Positions 46,282-54,926 of a stretch of 64,000 nt of DNA are shown in pieces. The DNA lies in the NCBI RefSeq assembly GCF_900129075.1, contig NZ_FQVH01000005.1, positions 51,193 through 115,192 of the forward strand, written 5' to 3'. Numbering within the stretch: position 1 is the stretch's first letter; the number at the start of each line of letters is the position of its first letter. Below the pieces are notes generated by a model. It had not been told where the DNA came from and searched no databases. It saw nothing but the letters and a program-made list of their open reading frames with translations. The stretch is from Caldanaerobius fijiensis DSM 17918. Lineage in GTDB: Bacteria; Bacillota; Thermoanaerobacteria; Thermoanaerobacterales; Caldanaerobiaceae. Position numbers and translations under genes: made by a program.

Positions 46282-46598
46282 AAACCCGCTTGCAGATAAT
46301 GTGACACCGTGCTGCCATTGTATCTTAATTGTACTTGTATTAGTTGCACCTGTACTATGGGGAATCATAAAAATTCAAGAGTATCTGTTTGCGCAGGTTC
46401 ATATTAACGGCGTTGTTGAGGATATTGCGTGTTATTTCCAGTTGTTCTTTTTTATTCATTTTTGCCACTCCTTGGCGAAGGATAGGAACAGATATAATTT
46501 TACATCAAATACTGAATTGATACAAATAGTAACTTTCTGTGCGTTTGGCAAAATATAGGATTGAAAGTTTTTCGACACACGACGATATAACGATTTGA
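46282..46598. other. Gene-poor stretch after ligD
   Basis: This stretch and the following 200 bases hold no convincing plus-strand gene. An 85-codon frame on the plus strand has no homology features I recognise. A minus-strand mini-ORF with a good ribosome binding site lies at 46355-46459. The right part runs into group II intron debris. Confidence 0.6.
46355..46459 (-). CDS. Possible 34-codon small protein
   Basis: The frame starts with ATG at 46459, 8 bases after AAGGAG on the minus strand, and ends at TAG. The sequence has an amphipathic pattern (LEITRNILNNAV) reminiscent of the first helix of Spo0E-like phosphatases, but it lacks the SxxxLD signature of that family. It may be the truncated relic of such a gene or a chance frame. 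Confidence 0.25.
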   Translation of the reverse strand: MNKKEQLEITRNILNNAVNMNLRKQILLNFYDSP

Positions 46599-46718
46599 TA
46601 TGAAAATCTCAAGAGGCTTGGAATAAAAGATGGTAAGGTCTGGGAGTTGGCAAACGCAAGAAAAGGCTACTGGAGGATATCCAATAGCCATATTCTAGCC
46701 ACTGTGCATAATTCTTAA
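46599..46718 (+). pseudogene. Group II intron reverse transcriptase, C-terminal remnant
   Basis: One frame reads YENLKRLGIKDGKVW, then ELANARKGYWRISNSH, ending in a stop at 46716-46718. The ARKGYWRI(S/A)NS motif is the typical end of group II intron-encoded proteins (the domain after the maturase thumb). About 39 codons remain, and upstream codons contain stops, so it is a 5'-truncated remnant. Confidence 0.7.
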
Positions 46719-46720
46719 TG

Positions 46721-46765
46721 AACTGCCGTACACTGAACGGTACGTAGGTGATGTGAAAGGACGCT
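46721..46765 (+). repeat. Group II intron 3' RNA remnant (domain V-like)
   Basis: The sequence GCCGTACACTGAACGGTACG, followed by TAGGTGATGTGAAAGGACG, resembles the region after the ORF in bacterial group II introns, where domain V reads AGCCGTAT...ACGTACGGT. The catalytic AGC appears as TGC here, so the element is probably dead. Confidence 0.5.
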
Positions 46766-46805
46766 AAATAAAATAATCATTTAACTCCTAATCGATTTAT
46801 TCACC

Positions 46806-47156
46806 TTAAAATGTAGAACCATTCCAACCCCAGTTGGTACCTTCATATTCTTCGATAGTTACGTATATGTTTTCTTTGTTGCAATAAGTTTCTTTTGCAT
46901 AAAGTTCACAAATTTCTTTTACCAGGTTTTTCTTCTGGTTTGTGTCTAGGGAACCAATAAGCTTGATATCTATGATAGCGCCATCTTCTACCTTTGCACC
47001 TCTAAAATACAGGGTATCGTTTTCATGAAAACGTATCATCAACCATGATTCGCTTTTGCCTGCGACCTTATTCATTATATCGGCAAGGCCTGATTTAAGG
47101 ATCTCTTTGGTTCTGTCATTTAAAGCCTTTGGCATGACAGAGGTGATAAGAGGCAT
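46806..47156 (-). CDS. MIF-like tautomerase superfamily protein
   Basis: The 116-aa protein starts MPLITS, so Pro2 becomes the N-terminal catalytic proline, as in the MIF/4-oxalocrotonate tautomerase superfamily. The C-terminus, YVTIEEYEGTNWGWNGSTF, closely follows the MIF family ending (NWGWNGSTF against VGWNNSTF). The size fits MIF rather than the 62-residue 4-OT. AAGGAG precedes the start. It is monocistronic on the minus strand. Phenylpyruvate tautomerase activity is plausible; its physiological role is unknown. Confidence 0.85.
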   Translation of the reverse strand: MPLITSVMPKALNDRTKEILKSGLADIMNKVAGKSESWLMIRFHENDTLYFRGAKVEDGAIIDIKLIGSLDTNQKKNLVKEICELYAKETYCNKENIYVTIEEYEGTNWGWNGSTF

Positions 47157-47178
47157 ATTTCCTCACTCCTTTTCCAGT

Positions 47179-47192
47179 ATGTAATATTACAT
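47179..47192. promoter_or_regulatory. Perfect 14-bp palindrome before the MIF-like gene
   Basis: ATGTAATATTACAT is fully symmetrical and lies 23 bases upstream of the MIF-like start codon, just before its ribosome binding site. Placement suits a repressor operator; the binding protein is unknown. Confidence 0.4.
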
Positions 47193-47376
47193 TATTATTT
47201 TATAATATGATGTTAGAAATTACAATAGTTTCGTACTAAAGGTTTTTAATGAATATTGTGTTTCTAAGATAATTTATCGGTTGTGTATATAAAATAAGGG
47301 ATAATAGACAAAATAAGATAAGGCGATAAATACTTAATAGATAAAACTTTGGAGGACGAGAATAGAGCTTTCCCTC

Positions 47377-47405
47377 TTGTTTATAGTTACTTTTGCTGCT
47401 ACAAT
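47377..47405 (+). promoter_or_regulatory. Possible promoter of the GH130 gene
   Basis: TTGTTT (47377-47382), a 17-base spacer and TACAAT (47400-47405), about 60 bases upstream of the start codon. Confidence 0.45.
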
Positions 47406-47464
47406 ACTTGGTGTAAAGGTGCCATAAATTTATACCAGTTTTCTAAAGGAAGGTTGGATGGATT

Positions 47465-48355
47465 GTGATTAAATTAAGAAGGTTATCTGATAAGCCAATA
47501 TTGGAACCTATAAAAGAACACCAGTGGGAGAGGGAAGCAGTTTTTAATTGCGCGGCTATTTATGATAACGGGCTTTTTCACCTGATATACAGGGCGAGCG
47601 ATCTTGGGCCACATGCTAAATACGGGAAGTATATATCAAGACTTGGCTATGCTGTAAGCGAAGACGGCATAAAGTTCAATAGATTGCAAGATCCCATAAT
47701 GTCCAATAGTGTGCCGCAGGAACAGAGGGGGGTAGAGGACCCGAGAATAGTAAAAATTGATAACACATATTATATGATGTATACTGGATTTGGGGATAGA
47801 TTTGAAGGCGATTATAGAATCTGCTTAGCTTCATCTAAAAATCTCATACATTGGGAACGAATGGGCGTAGTGTTGGATGAGCCTAATAAGGATGCATCGC
47901 TTTTCTCGGAAAAAATAGAGGGAAAATACGTTATGTTTCATAGAAGATATCCTGATATATGGGTTGCGTTTTCTGATGATCTAAAGAATTGGTATGGTCA
48001 TACATCAATAATGAAACCAATACGGGGTACCTGGGAGAGTTCCAGGGTAGGTATAGCAGGGCCACCTATTAAAACCGATAAAGGCTGGTTTTTGATTTAC
48101 CATGCAGCAGATGAAGCCAACGTCTACAGATTAGGGGCTGCTCTGCTGGATTTAAATGATCCTACAAAGGTGATTGCAAGACAAAAAGAGCCTATACTAG
48201 AGCCTGAACTGGAATGGGAGAAAAATGGATATATACCTAACGTGGTGTTTAGCTGCGGCCAGGCTGTGAAAGACGGCAGGATTTATGTTTATTATGGAGG
48301 CGCTGATACAGTTATAGGAGTTGCGGTATTAGATATGGACGATATAAAGTTTTAA
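47465..48355 (+). CDS. GH130-family beta-mannoside phosphorylase-like protein
   Basis: The 296-aa protein is a five-bladed beta-propeller of glycoside hydrolase family 130. The motif RGVEDPRI (E91-D92 region) contains the catalytic Asp, and YMMYTGF and FSCGQAVKDGRIYVYYGGAD fit the family. Family enzymes phosphorolyse mannosyl-glucose or mannooligosaccharides, yielding mannose-1-phosphate. GTG 47465 follows AAAGGAAGG at 11 bases. It is 12 bases from a phosphohexomutase gene, which would move the phosphate into glycolysis. Confidence 0.88.
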   Translation: MIKLRRLSDKPILEPIKEHQWEREAVFNCAAIYDNGLFHLIYRASDLGPHAKYGKYISRLGYAVSEDGIKFNRLQDPIMSNSVPQEQRGVEDPRIVKIDNTYYMMYTGFGDRFEGDYRICLASSKNLIHWERMGVVLDEPNKDASLFSEKIEGKYVMFHRRYPDIWVAFSDDLKNWYGHTSIMKPIRGTWESSRVGIAGPPIKTDKGWFLIYHAADEANVYRLGAALLDLNDPTKVIARQKEPILEPELEWEKNGYIPNVVFSCGQAVKDGRIYVYYGGADTVIGVAVLDMDDIKF

Positions 48356-48367
48356 GGAGGGTTGCAT

Positions 48368-50062
48368 ATGTATATGGATGAGTATAACTTTTGGTTAACG
48401 TCTGGTTATTTCGACGAAGCTACCAAGCAAGAGTTAAAAGCCATTGCAGGCGATGAAAAGGAGATTGAAGACAGGTTTTATAAAGACCTGGAATTTGGAA
48501 CAGGTGGATTAAGAGGAAAGATTGGTGCAGGAACCAATCGCATGAATATTTATACTGTAAGGAAGGCTACCCAGGGTCTAGCTGATTATATAAGCTCATT
48601 GGGTGATGAGTATAAAGCAAGAGGGGTAGTTATTGCACATGATTCCAGGCATAAATCCAGAGAATTCGCGTTAGAGAGTGCAGGAGTGCTTAATGCCAAC
48701 GGCATCAAGACATATGTATTTGACGATTTAAGACCTACCCCCGAGCTGTCTTTTGCTGTAAGAAGGTTGAAGGCGGCTGCCGGCATTGTCATAACGGCGA
48801 GTCATAACCCACCTCAGTATAACGGATATAAGGTCTATCTTGAGGACGGGGGACAGGCGGTATCGCCATATGTCAATGAGATCATGAAGAAGATAGAGGA
48901 TATAAAGGATATAACGACCATAAAGCCCATGGATATGGAAGAGGCCAGAAGCAAAGGCTTATTTAATGTTTTAGACAACAGTATTGACGATGAATACATA
49001 AACATGGTAAAGTCGCAAATTTTAAATCCTGAGCTCGTACGCAAAAATGGGAATACCCTGAGCATAATTTATACGCCTTTGCATGGAACAGGTAATGTGC
49101 CTGTGCGCAGAACGCTTAAGGAATTGGGCTTTACCGATGTGAGGGTTGTGCCTGAACAGGAGGTACCAGATCCTGACTTTTCTACTGTGAGATCTCCGAA
49201 TCCAGAGGATCATGATGCCTTTGAATTAGCCCTTAATATGACAAAGGAGAGGGACGCTGACATAATCCTTGGGACAGATCCCGACAGCGATAGGTTGGGT
49301 GTCATAGTAAGAGATAAAAAGGGCGAATACATTCCCCTTACAGGTCATCAGCAAGGAATACTTCTGACATACTATATTTTGAGCCAGTTAAAAGAGAGGG
49401 GTCAATTACCTCAAAACGGTGTTGTGATAAAGACCATAGCCACGACGGATATGATAGAACCTATTGCAAGGGACTTTGGCGTAGAGGTGGAAAATACCCT
49501 TATAGGATTTAAGTATATCGGAGAAAAAATAAAGGAGTATGAAAACACTGGCAAGCAGTTTATATTCGGCTTTGAAGAAAGTTATGGCTACCTAAGGGGT
49601 ACTCAGGTAAGGGATAAAGACGGTGTAATTGCTTCGGCCCTTTTCAGTGAAATGGCATTGTACTACAAGCTGAAAAATATGACGTTATTGGACCTGCTGG
49701 AAGAGCTTTATAGAAAGTACGGTTATTACACAGAGTATCTTAAATCCATCGTCATGGAAGGAAAAGAAGGCATGGAAAAAATTAATAACATCATGTCCAC
49801 ACTTAGAAGTATGGATATTAAGGATTTTGCTGGATATAAAGTAGAGTATCGGGATGATTATCTGACAGGACAGGCTAGATTGAAGCTGCCCAAATCCAAT
49901 GTGCTAAGGTACAATTTTGAGGGAGGTGGATACCTGCTGGTCAGGCCATCAGGTACCGAACCAAAAATAAAGATTTATATTTCTGCTGTAGATAGTGATA
50001 GGGAAAAATCACTCGATAAAGTTAACAAGATAAAGAGTGTTATATTGGATTTGATAAAATAG
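48368..50062 (+). CDS. pgcA: Phosphoglucomutase/phosphomannomutase
   Basis: This alpha-D-phosphohexomutase (564 aa, the longer PgcA/PGM2-like form) has the phosphoserine loop TASHNPPQYNG with S145, the metal loop DPDSDR and the substrate loop GFEESYGYLRG. The phosphate-binding RPSGTEPKIKIY is near the C-terminus. It interconverts hexose 1- and 6-phosphates, which suits the GH130 neighbour. ATG 48368 follows AAGGAGGG by 6 bases; ATG 48374 and TTG 48362 are less likely. Confidence 0.93.
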   Translation: MYMDEYNFWLTSGYFDEATKQELKAIAGDEKEIEDRFYKDLEFGTGGLRGKIGAGTNRMNIYTVRKATQGLADYISSLGDEYKARGVVIAHDSRHKSREFALESAGVLNANGIKTYVFDDLRPTPELSFAVRRLKAAAGIVITASHNPPQYNGYKVYLEDGGQAVSPYVNEIMKKIEDIKDITTIKPMDMEEARSKGLFNVLDNSIDDEYINMVKSQILNPELVRKNGNTLSIIYTPLHGTGNVPVRRTLKELGFTDVRVVPEQEVPDPDFSTVRSPNPEDHDAFELALNMTKERDADIILGTDPDSDRLGVIVRDKKGEYIPLTGHQQGILLTYYILSQLKERGQLPQNGVVIKTIATTDMIEPIARDFGVEVENTLIGFKYIGEKIKEYENTGKQFIFGFEESYGYLRGTQVRDKDGVIASALFSEMALYYKLKNMTLLDLLEELYRKYGYYTEYLKSIVMEGKEGMEKINNIMSTLRSMDIKDFAGYKVEYRDDYLTGQARLKLPKSNVLRYNFEGGGYLLVRPSGTEPKIKIYISAVDSDREKSLDKVNKIKSVILDLIK

Positions 50063-50090
50063 CCGCTACAATTAATAATGCGGCTATTTT
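50056..50090 (+). terminator. Terminator after the phosphohexomutase
   Basis: AAAATAGCCGC (50056-50066) pairs perfectly with GCGGCTATTTT (50080-50090). It overlaps the stop codon and is immediately followed by the next promoter. Confidence 0.75.
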
Positions 50091-50092
50091 CG

Positions 50093-50120
50093 TTGACACC
50101 GTATTTAAGTAGTGTATAAT
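50093..50120 (+). promoter_or_regulatory. Strong promoter of the V-type ATPase operon
   Basis: TTGACA (50093-50098), a 16-base spacer and TATAAT (50115-50120). Confidence 0.82.
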
Positions 50121-50160
50121 ATAAATAAACGTAGAAGGGTGTGCTAAAAGAGGTGAATTT

Positions 50161-50475
50161 ATGGAAGAAATTATAAAAAGGTTGATAGATGTGGATAATA
50201 TGGTTGTTGAAACAGAAAACAAGAGAAAATCTGAGTTAAAAGAATTAGAAAAGAACTATGAAGAGAAAAAGCAAGCTCTTATAAAGCAATTGACAGAGGC
50301 AATAAATAAGGAGTCAGAAGAGGTTTTTAATGAAATTATCAGGAATGGCGAAAAAGAGGTGATCGAAATAAAAGAGAAAACCGCGGCATTATTAGAGCAA
50401 TTAGAAAATCGTTTTCAAAAGATACGCCGTGATATTGTGGGTGAAGTTATAAACCAAATTTTTTTAAAGGGGTAG
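50161..50475 (+). CDS. ntpF: V-type ATPase peripheral stalk subunit (G/H-like)
   Basis: The 104-aa product is almost wholly a charged coiled coil (heptads from residue 10 to 90), as expected for the G/H stalk partner of subunit E. ATG 50161 follows AGAGGTGA. It is the first gene of a nine-gene operon; the assignment depends on position and composition rather than sequence motifs. Confidence 0.8.
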   Translation: MEEIIKRLIDVDNMVVETENKRKSELKELEKNYEEKKQALIKQLTEAINKESEEVFNEIIRNGEKEVIEIKEKTAALLEQLENRFQKIRRDIVGEVINQIFLKG

Positions 50476-50481
50476 ACCGTT

Positions 50482-51525
50482 ATGGATAAGGTTACAACCC
50501 ATGCTGCTGTCAATGCAAAAGTACGGGCCATGAAAGGTGAATTTCTAACTGATGATGATTATGAAAAAATGCTAAATATGAGATCGGTTTTTGATGTTGT
50601 GAGATATTTAAAAGAAAATACTTCATATAAAAAGCTATTAAGCGGGATGCCTTCGGAAAATGTAAGCAGAAGAGACCTTGAGAGTATATTAAAGAGAAAT
50701 ATGATCATAAATATTGATAGAATTATTCATTATTATAGGGGCGATTACAGAGACTTTATTAAAGCTCTTTACATAAAATACGAAATAGAAGATCTTAAAC
50801 GCCTTGCAAGGGCAATATTTAATGGCAGTGATTTAGACGAATATAAAAATTTATTCGTATTTATTGGCAAGTACAGCGGTATTGATCCAGCAAAGATTTT
50901 TGCTTCTAGATCTATAGGCCAGCTCATCCAGAATATGGAAGGTTCAGACTTTTATCCATATTTAAAGCCTTTACTTGAAGGAAGAAGGGATAATTTATTT
51001 TATTATGAGATGGCTATCGACATGGCGTATTTTAGTATAATACAAAAACATTGGCAAAAGCTTTCAAAGGATGACAGAGAGGCGTTAGAGGAGTTGGAGG
51101 GAACGATTGCCGATCTGTATAATCTTCAATGGATATACAGGGGAATGAAATTTTACAGACTATCGCCTGAAGAACTTTTAAATTACACTATGGACCTTGG
51201 TAGGAGGTTGACTTACAGGGACAGAAGGGCTTTATGCTATGCAAGGAGCCTTGATGAGCTCTATAGTATGACCATGGAAACTCCTTATGCATTTTTATTT
51301 AATAAGGATACTACGAGAGACATATATATGGAACGCAGGATAAATAGATACATATTTTATACGCTTAAAAAAATAGAGAAATCTGTACAACTAAATATTA
51401 TCCATGTGGTAGCATATGTTTTGCTTTTGGAATTCGAAATAAGAGATATCATTTCAATAGTTGAAAGCATAAGGTATGGCATGCCGGTGGAGGAGGCTAG
51501 AAAATTTTTGATAAGGGAGTTATAG
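50482..51525 (+). CDS. ntpC: V-type ATPase subunit C (d-like)
   Basis: This 347-aa helical protein is the funnel-shaped subunit that couples the central stalk to the membrane ring. The start (THAAVNAKVRAMKGEFLT) and the later EIRDIISIVESIRYGMP match the family. AAGGGG precedes ATG 50482. Confidence 0.88.
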   Translation: MDKVTTHAAVNAKVRAMKGEFLTDDDYEKMLNMRSVFDVVRYLKENTSYKKLLSGMPSENVSRRDLESILKRNMIINIDRIIHYYRGDYRDFIKALYIKYEIEDLKRLARAIFNGSDLDEYKNLFVFIGKYSGIDPAKIFASRSIGQLIQNMEGSDFYPYLKPLLEGRRDNLFYYEMAIDMAYFSIIQKHWQKLSKDDREALEELEGTIADLYNLQWIYRGMKFYRLSPEELLNYTMDLGRRLTYRDRRALCYARSLDELYSMTMETPYAFLFNKDTTRDIYMERRINRYIFYTLKKIEKSVQLNIIHVVAYVLLLEFEIRDIISIVESIRYGMPVEEARKFLIREL

Positions 51526-51555
51526 GCTTTTAGGGAGAGGGGGTAAAAATATTAT

Positions 51556-53511
51556 ATGGCTGTCGAGAGAATGAAAGTAATAGGTATCATAGGTCCAATA
51601 TCTGATCTCAATAAATGCTTGCGTGAAGTGATTTTAAACGGCAGTGTTCACATTATAAATGCATTTAATTATATCAATACTACAAACTTTGCACTATCCC
51701 CTTCAGAAGACCATGTAGAAGCATTGGAGGAGATTCCGTATCTCAAGCCATATTCATCAAAAGTAGATTTTTCTGAAGACGAAAGGATGATAAAAACTCT
51801 TCTGGATGTTTTCGAAATTGATGACAGTATAAAACAGGAATATGTAAAAGGAGATTATGATTATGGTGAGTATATAAAAGAAATAAAAGCTCTATACGCT
51901 AAAGTAGAAAAAGATATAGAGGAAATAAAAAAACAAATGGAATATATCAGAAATGCTACAAATTATATTTCTAATTTACAGCTATTAAAAGACTTTAATG
52001 TGGATATAGATTCATTGGTGAATATGAAGCATTTTTCATTCAAACTTATGAGCTTTTCTATAGAGAATTTCCAGAAATTAAGAAAAAATTACGAAAACAT
52101 TCCGGCAATAGTAAAGAGAATAGCCACATCGCAGGGCAATGTAATAGCATATGCCGTTGTGCCGAAGATTTTGGAAGAGACGGCAGAACGCATATTTAGT
52201 TCATTAAATTATACTGAATTAAACTTGCCTGGTGGCTATAAAGGTAATGCCACAACCATTGTAAACGCCTTGAAAAAAGAAATTGAGGATTATAATAATG
52301 AAATAGAAAGATTGAGAGGCTCTTTAGCGGCTATAAAATCTCAATACATCGAGAGTTTAAAACAGGCTAAGGCGCGATTGACTATGGAAAAGAATATAGA
52401 GGCGTTAAAAGAAGATATAGCGTTTGGCAAAAAGCTATTTTTTATGTTTGGTTTTGTGCCGGTCAGTAAAGTTAATGGTTTAAATAAACTTTTAAATGAT
52501 TTATTTGGCCCGTCTATTATTACCGTAGTTGAGGACGTAAAAGGAACCAATCCAGTTATTGTACCGCCTACAAGGTTGATAAATTTAAAGATATTTAAGC
52601 CTTTTGAATACCTTGTAAAGATGTATGGGGTCCCATCGTATAACGAGGTTGACCCTACAGCTTTTTTTGCTATTACTTATTTATTACTGTTTGGAGCTAT
52701 GTTTGGTGATATAGGGCAGGGCTTTGTGATATTATTGGCGGGGTTATTGTTAACAGCTAAATTAAAAGGTAGCGATTTTGGTGGGATATTAATAGAACTG
52801 GGCGCAAGTTCCATGTTTTTTGGAATTTTATATGGAAGTGTGTTTGGGCTAGAACATGTTTTAGATGCTGTTTTGGTAAGACCTATGCTAAATATAAATA
52901 CAATGTTAATGGCTGCGGTTGTCATTGGCATAATTTTAATGTCAGTGAGTTTCATTATAAGTCTTATAAATAACAAAAGAAAGGGGGATCTGGAGGAAGG
53001 CGTTTTTGGAAGAAATGGCATAGCGGGATTGATATTTTATTGGGTTTTGCTTTTGACTATTTTGTGCGTTATAAATGGGGTTCAAAAATACGTTGGATAT
53101 CTGATAGTAGTTATGTTGCTGTTGCTGGCTTTAATGGTGTTTAAACAACCTATTGCCAATGGATTGAGAAGACGGGGTATTTTATATGAGGGCCCTGTTG
53201 CTGACTATTACATTGAGGAAGGCTTTGGAGTCATAGAGACGCTGTTATCGATGGTATCCAACACCATTTCGTTTATAAGGGTTGGAGCTTTTGCCTTAAA
53301 TCACGTGGGATTATTTCTGGCCTTTGCTACTATGGCTAATATGATTAGCTCAAAGATAGCGGGTCTGGGTTTGCTGGTATTGGGCAATGTAGTGATAATA
53401 GCTCTGGAAGGCTTGATTGTATTTATACAGGCCTTAAGGCTTGAATACTATGAGCTTTTTAGCAAGTACTATTCTGGGGACGGTATAGAGTACAATCCTG
53501 TGCACTTGTAA
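51556..53511 (+). CDS. ntpI: V-type ATPase subunit I (a-like)
   Basis: The 651-aa protein has a cytoplasmic N-terminal half with long coiled coils and about seven membrane helices after residue 365. The segment NTISFIRVGAFALNHVGL near residue 570 carries the arginine that interacts with the rotor glutamate in this family. GGGAGAGGGGG precedes ATG 51556. It forms the ion half-channels with the K ring. Confidence 0.92.
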   Translation: MAVERMKVIGIIGPISDLNKCLREVILNGSVHIINAFNYINTTNFALSPSEDHVEALEEIPYLKPYSSKVDFSEDERMIKTLLDVFEIDDSIKQEYVKGDYDYGEYIKEIKALYAKVEKDIEEIKKQMEYIRNATNYISNLQLLKDFNVDIDSLVNMKHFSFKLMSFSIENFQKLRKNYENIPAIVKRIATSQGNVIAYAVVPKILEETAERIFSSLNYTELNLPGGYKGNATTIVNALKKEIEDYNNEIERLRGSLAAIKSQYIESLKQAKARLTMEKNIEALKEDIAFGKKLFFMFGFVPVSKVNGLNKLLNDLFGPSIITVVEDVKGTNPVIVPPTRLINLKIFKPFEYLVKMYGVPSYNEVDPTAFFAITYLLLFGAMFGDIGQGFVILLAGLLLTAKLKGSDFGGILIELGASSMFFGILYGSVFGLEHVLDAVLVRPMLNINTMLMAAVVIGIILMSVSFIISLINNKRKGDLEEGVFGRNGIAGLIFYWVLLLTILCVINGVQKYVGYLIVVMLLLLALMVFKQPIANGLRRRGILYEGPVADYYIEEGFGVIETLLSMVSNTISFIRVGAFALNHVGLFLAFATMANMISSKIAGLGLLVLGNVVIIALEGLIVFIQALRLEYYELFSKYYSGDGIEYNPVHL

Positions 53512-53551
53512 AATATGATAAAATAATATTAATCTGATGGGAGGAATGAAA

Positions 53552-53968
53552 ATGTATATGATTGTTTATATAGCCGCATTGGTGGCATTATCTACTGTGG
53601 GTGCTGGCATTTACATTTATTGTCGTGGGAAAGGATTCTTTGCGCATAAGTTCAACAGATGGTTTAAAACCAGTGTATTTTTCTTTGCTACTCTTATAGG
53701 CGTTTTTTTGATATTTTTGATCCCTGATGTAGTACAGGCAGCTACTCAAAATAATGGGACGGGATACGGCTTTATAGCAGCGGCCTTATCTACAGGTCTT
53801 GCCACCATAGGTGCAGGGTATGCCGTTGGAGCTGTGGGTTCTTCAGCATTGGGAGCGGTTTCTGAGGATCCTAAGATATTAGGTAAAACGCTGATATTTG
53901 TAGGGCTTGCTGAAGGAATAGCCATATATGGCCTTATTGTTTCAATTATGATATTGGGTCAGATGTAA
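53552..53968 (+). CDS. ntpK: V-type ATPase rotor subunit K (proteolipid), four-helix form
   Basis: The 138-aa protein has four hydrophobic segments. The last two are the classical c-subunit hairpin, with the single ion-binding carboxylate E121 in VGLAEGIAIYG. The first two helices (residues 3-23 and 40-58) lack an acidic residue, so one carboxylate serves four helices, as in E. hirae NtpK. Whether H+ or Na+ is carried cannot be settled by eye. ATG 53552 follows GGGAGG by 7 bases; ATGs at 53537 and 53546 are too close to that site or before it. Confidence 0.88.
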   Translation: MYMIVYIAALVALSTVGAGIYIYCRGKGFFAHKFNRWFKTSVFFFATLIGVFLIFLIPDVVQAATQNNGTGYGFIAAALSTGLATIGAGYAVGAVGSSALGAVSEDPKILGKTLIFVGLAEGIAIYGLIVSIMILGQM

Positions 53969-53978
53969 GGTGTAGCTT

Positions 53979-54287
53979 ATGAAGATGTTTTTGATAAGTG
54001 ATAATACGGATACTCTTACAGGTATGCGACTGGCGGGGATAGAGGGTATTGTACTTCATCAAAGAGAAGAGGTATTAGAGCGATTAAAACAACTTATAGA
54101 AGATAAGGACATAGGGATTATACTTATTACAGAATTGCTAGCCGAGAAGATACGGGATGAATTAAAGGAAATAAGGCTCTCTACGGCTACTCCGATTATC
54201 GTGGAAATACCTGATAGACATGGGAGTAGACGGCCTCTCGACTTTATAACAGGATACATAAGGGAATCTATAGGTATAAAGATTTGA
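53979..54287 (+). CDS. ntpG: V-type ATPase subunit F
   Basis: The 102-aa alpha/beta protein has the central-stalk F-subunit pattern: MKMFLISDNTDTLTGMRLAGIEG, IGIILITELLAEKI, then PIIVEIPDRHG. It sits between K and E in the operon. Confidence 0.9.
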   Translation: MKMFLISDNTDTLTGMRLAGIEGIVLHQREEVLERLKQLIEDKDIGIILITELLAEKIRDELKEIRLSTATPIIVEIPDRHGSRRPLDFITGYIRESIGIKI

Positions 54288-54297
54288 GGTGATTTAT

Positions 54298-54921
54298 ATG
54301 GCGTCAACTACTATTGAAGATAAGATAGCACTTTTCAGCAAGCTTCTTTTTGAAAAAATAGATAAAGAATACAGCGAAAAAGTTGAGAAGTTGGAGAAGA
54401 ACTTTATGAAACAGTACGAAGATTTAAAAAGAGAACTGGAGAAAAAGAAAAAACAGGCTATAGAGCAGATGTCAAAAAGAGCAATGATCAAGAGACAGCA
54501 GATGGTATCTAAAGCCAGATATGATCAAAACTACGCCATTTTAAAAAAGAAAGAAGAATTTGTTGCTCGTGTTATGGAGGATCTTAAAAGCTATGCTTTG
54601 GAGTATACAAAGACAGATGAATATAAAGATTATTTAAAAAATCATATACAGCAGGTATCGGCAAAGCTGCAGCATGAGGCATTTATAACATATTATTTTA
54701 CAAAGAGGGATATAGAGAATTTTGGCAATGACATCGTCAATTGGCTACAATCCATAAGAGGTAGCGATCGGTTTTCCATAGAATATGATTCTGAAAATAT
54801 AATAGGAGGATTTTTGGCTCAATACGGGGAAAAAGTATTAGATGCCACAATAAAAACCGCTATTGAGGATAGTCGACAGCTAATAGGGCAACTTTTGGAA
54901 GAGAGGCTGGGAGAGGGGTGA
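54298..54921 (+). CDS. ntpE: V-type ATPase subunit E
   Basis: The 207-aa protein has a long charged coiled coil (residues 15-105) followed by a compact C-terminal domain ending in SRQLIGQLLEERL, as in peripheral-stalk subunit E. ATG 54298 follows GAGGTGAT; a GTG at 54289 overlaps that site. It pairs with the first-gene product. Confidence 0.87.
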   Translation: MASTTIEDKIALFSKLLFEKIDKEYSEKVEKLEKNFMKQYEDLKRELEKKKKQAIEQMSKRAMIKRQQMVSKARYDQNYAILKKKEEFVARVMEDLKSYALEYTKTDEYKDYLKNHIQQVSAKLQHEAFITYYFTKRDIENFGNDIVNWLQSIRGSDRFSIEYDSENIIGGFLAQYGEKVLDATIKTAIEDSRQLIGQLLEERLGEG

Positions 54922-54926
54922 GATAA

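Larger units (their letters stand above)
47157..47464. other. Intergenic region between MIF-like and GH130 genes
   Basis: About 310 AT-rich bases. It holds the 14-bp palindrome before the MIF-like gene and a likely promoter for GH130 on the plus strand. A 39-codon TTG frame near 47350 lacks a ribosome binding site and was not accepted. Confidence 0.6.

Noticed and set aside
46301..46558. Plus-strand 85-codon frame after ligD
   Set aside because: It lacks a ribosome binding site, has an implausible composition, and its opposite strand holds a better small frame.
47350..47466. TTG-started 39-codon frame before the GH130 gene
   Set aside because: The GGAGG overlaps its own first codons rather than preceding them, and the predicted promoter lies inside it.
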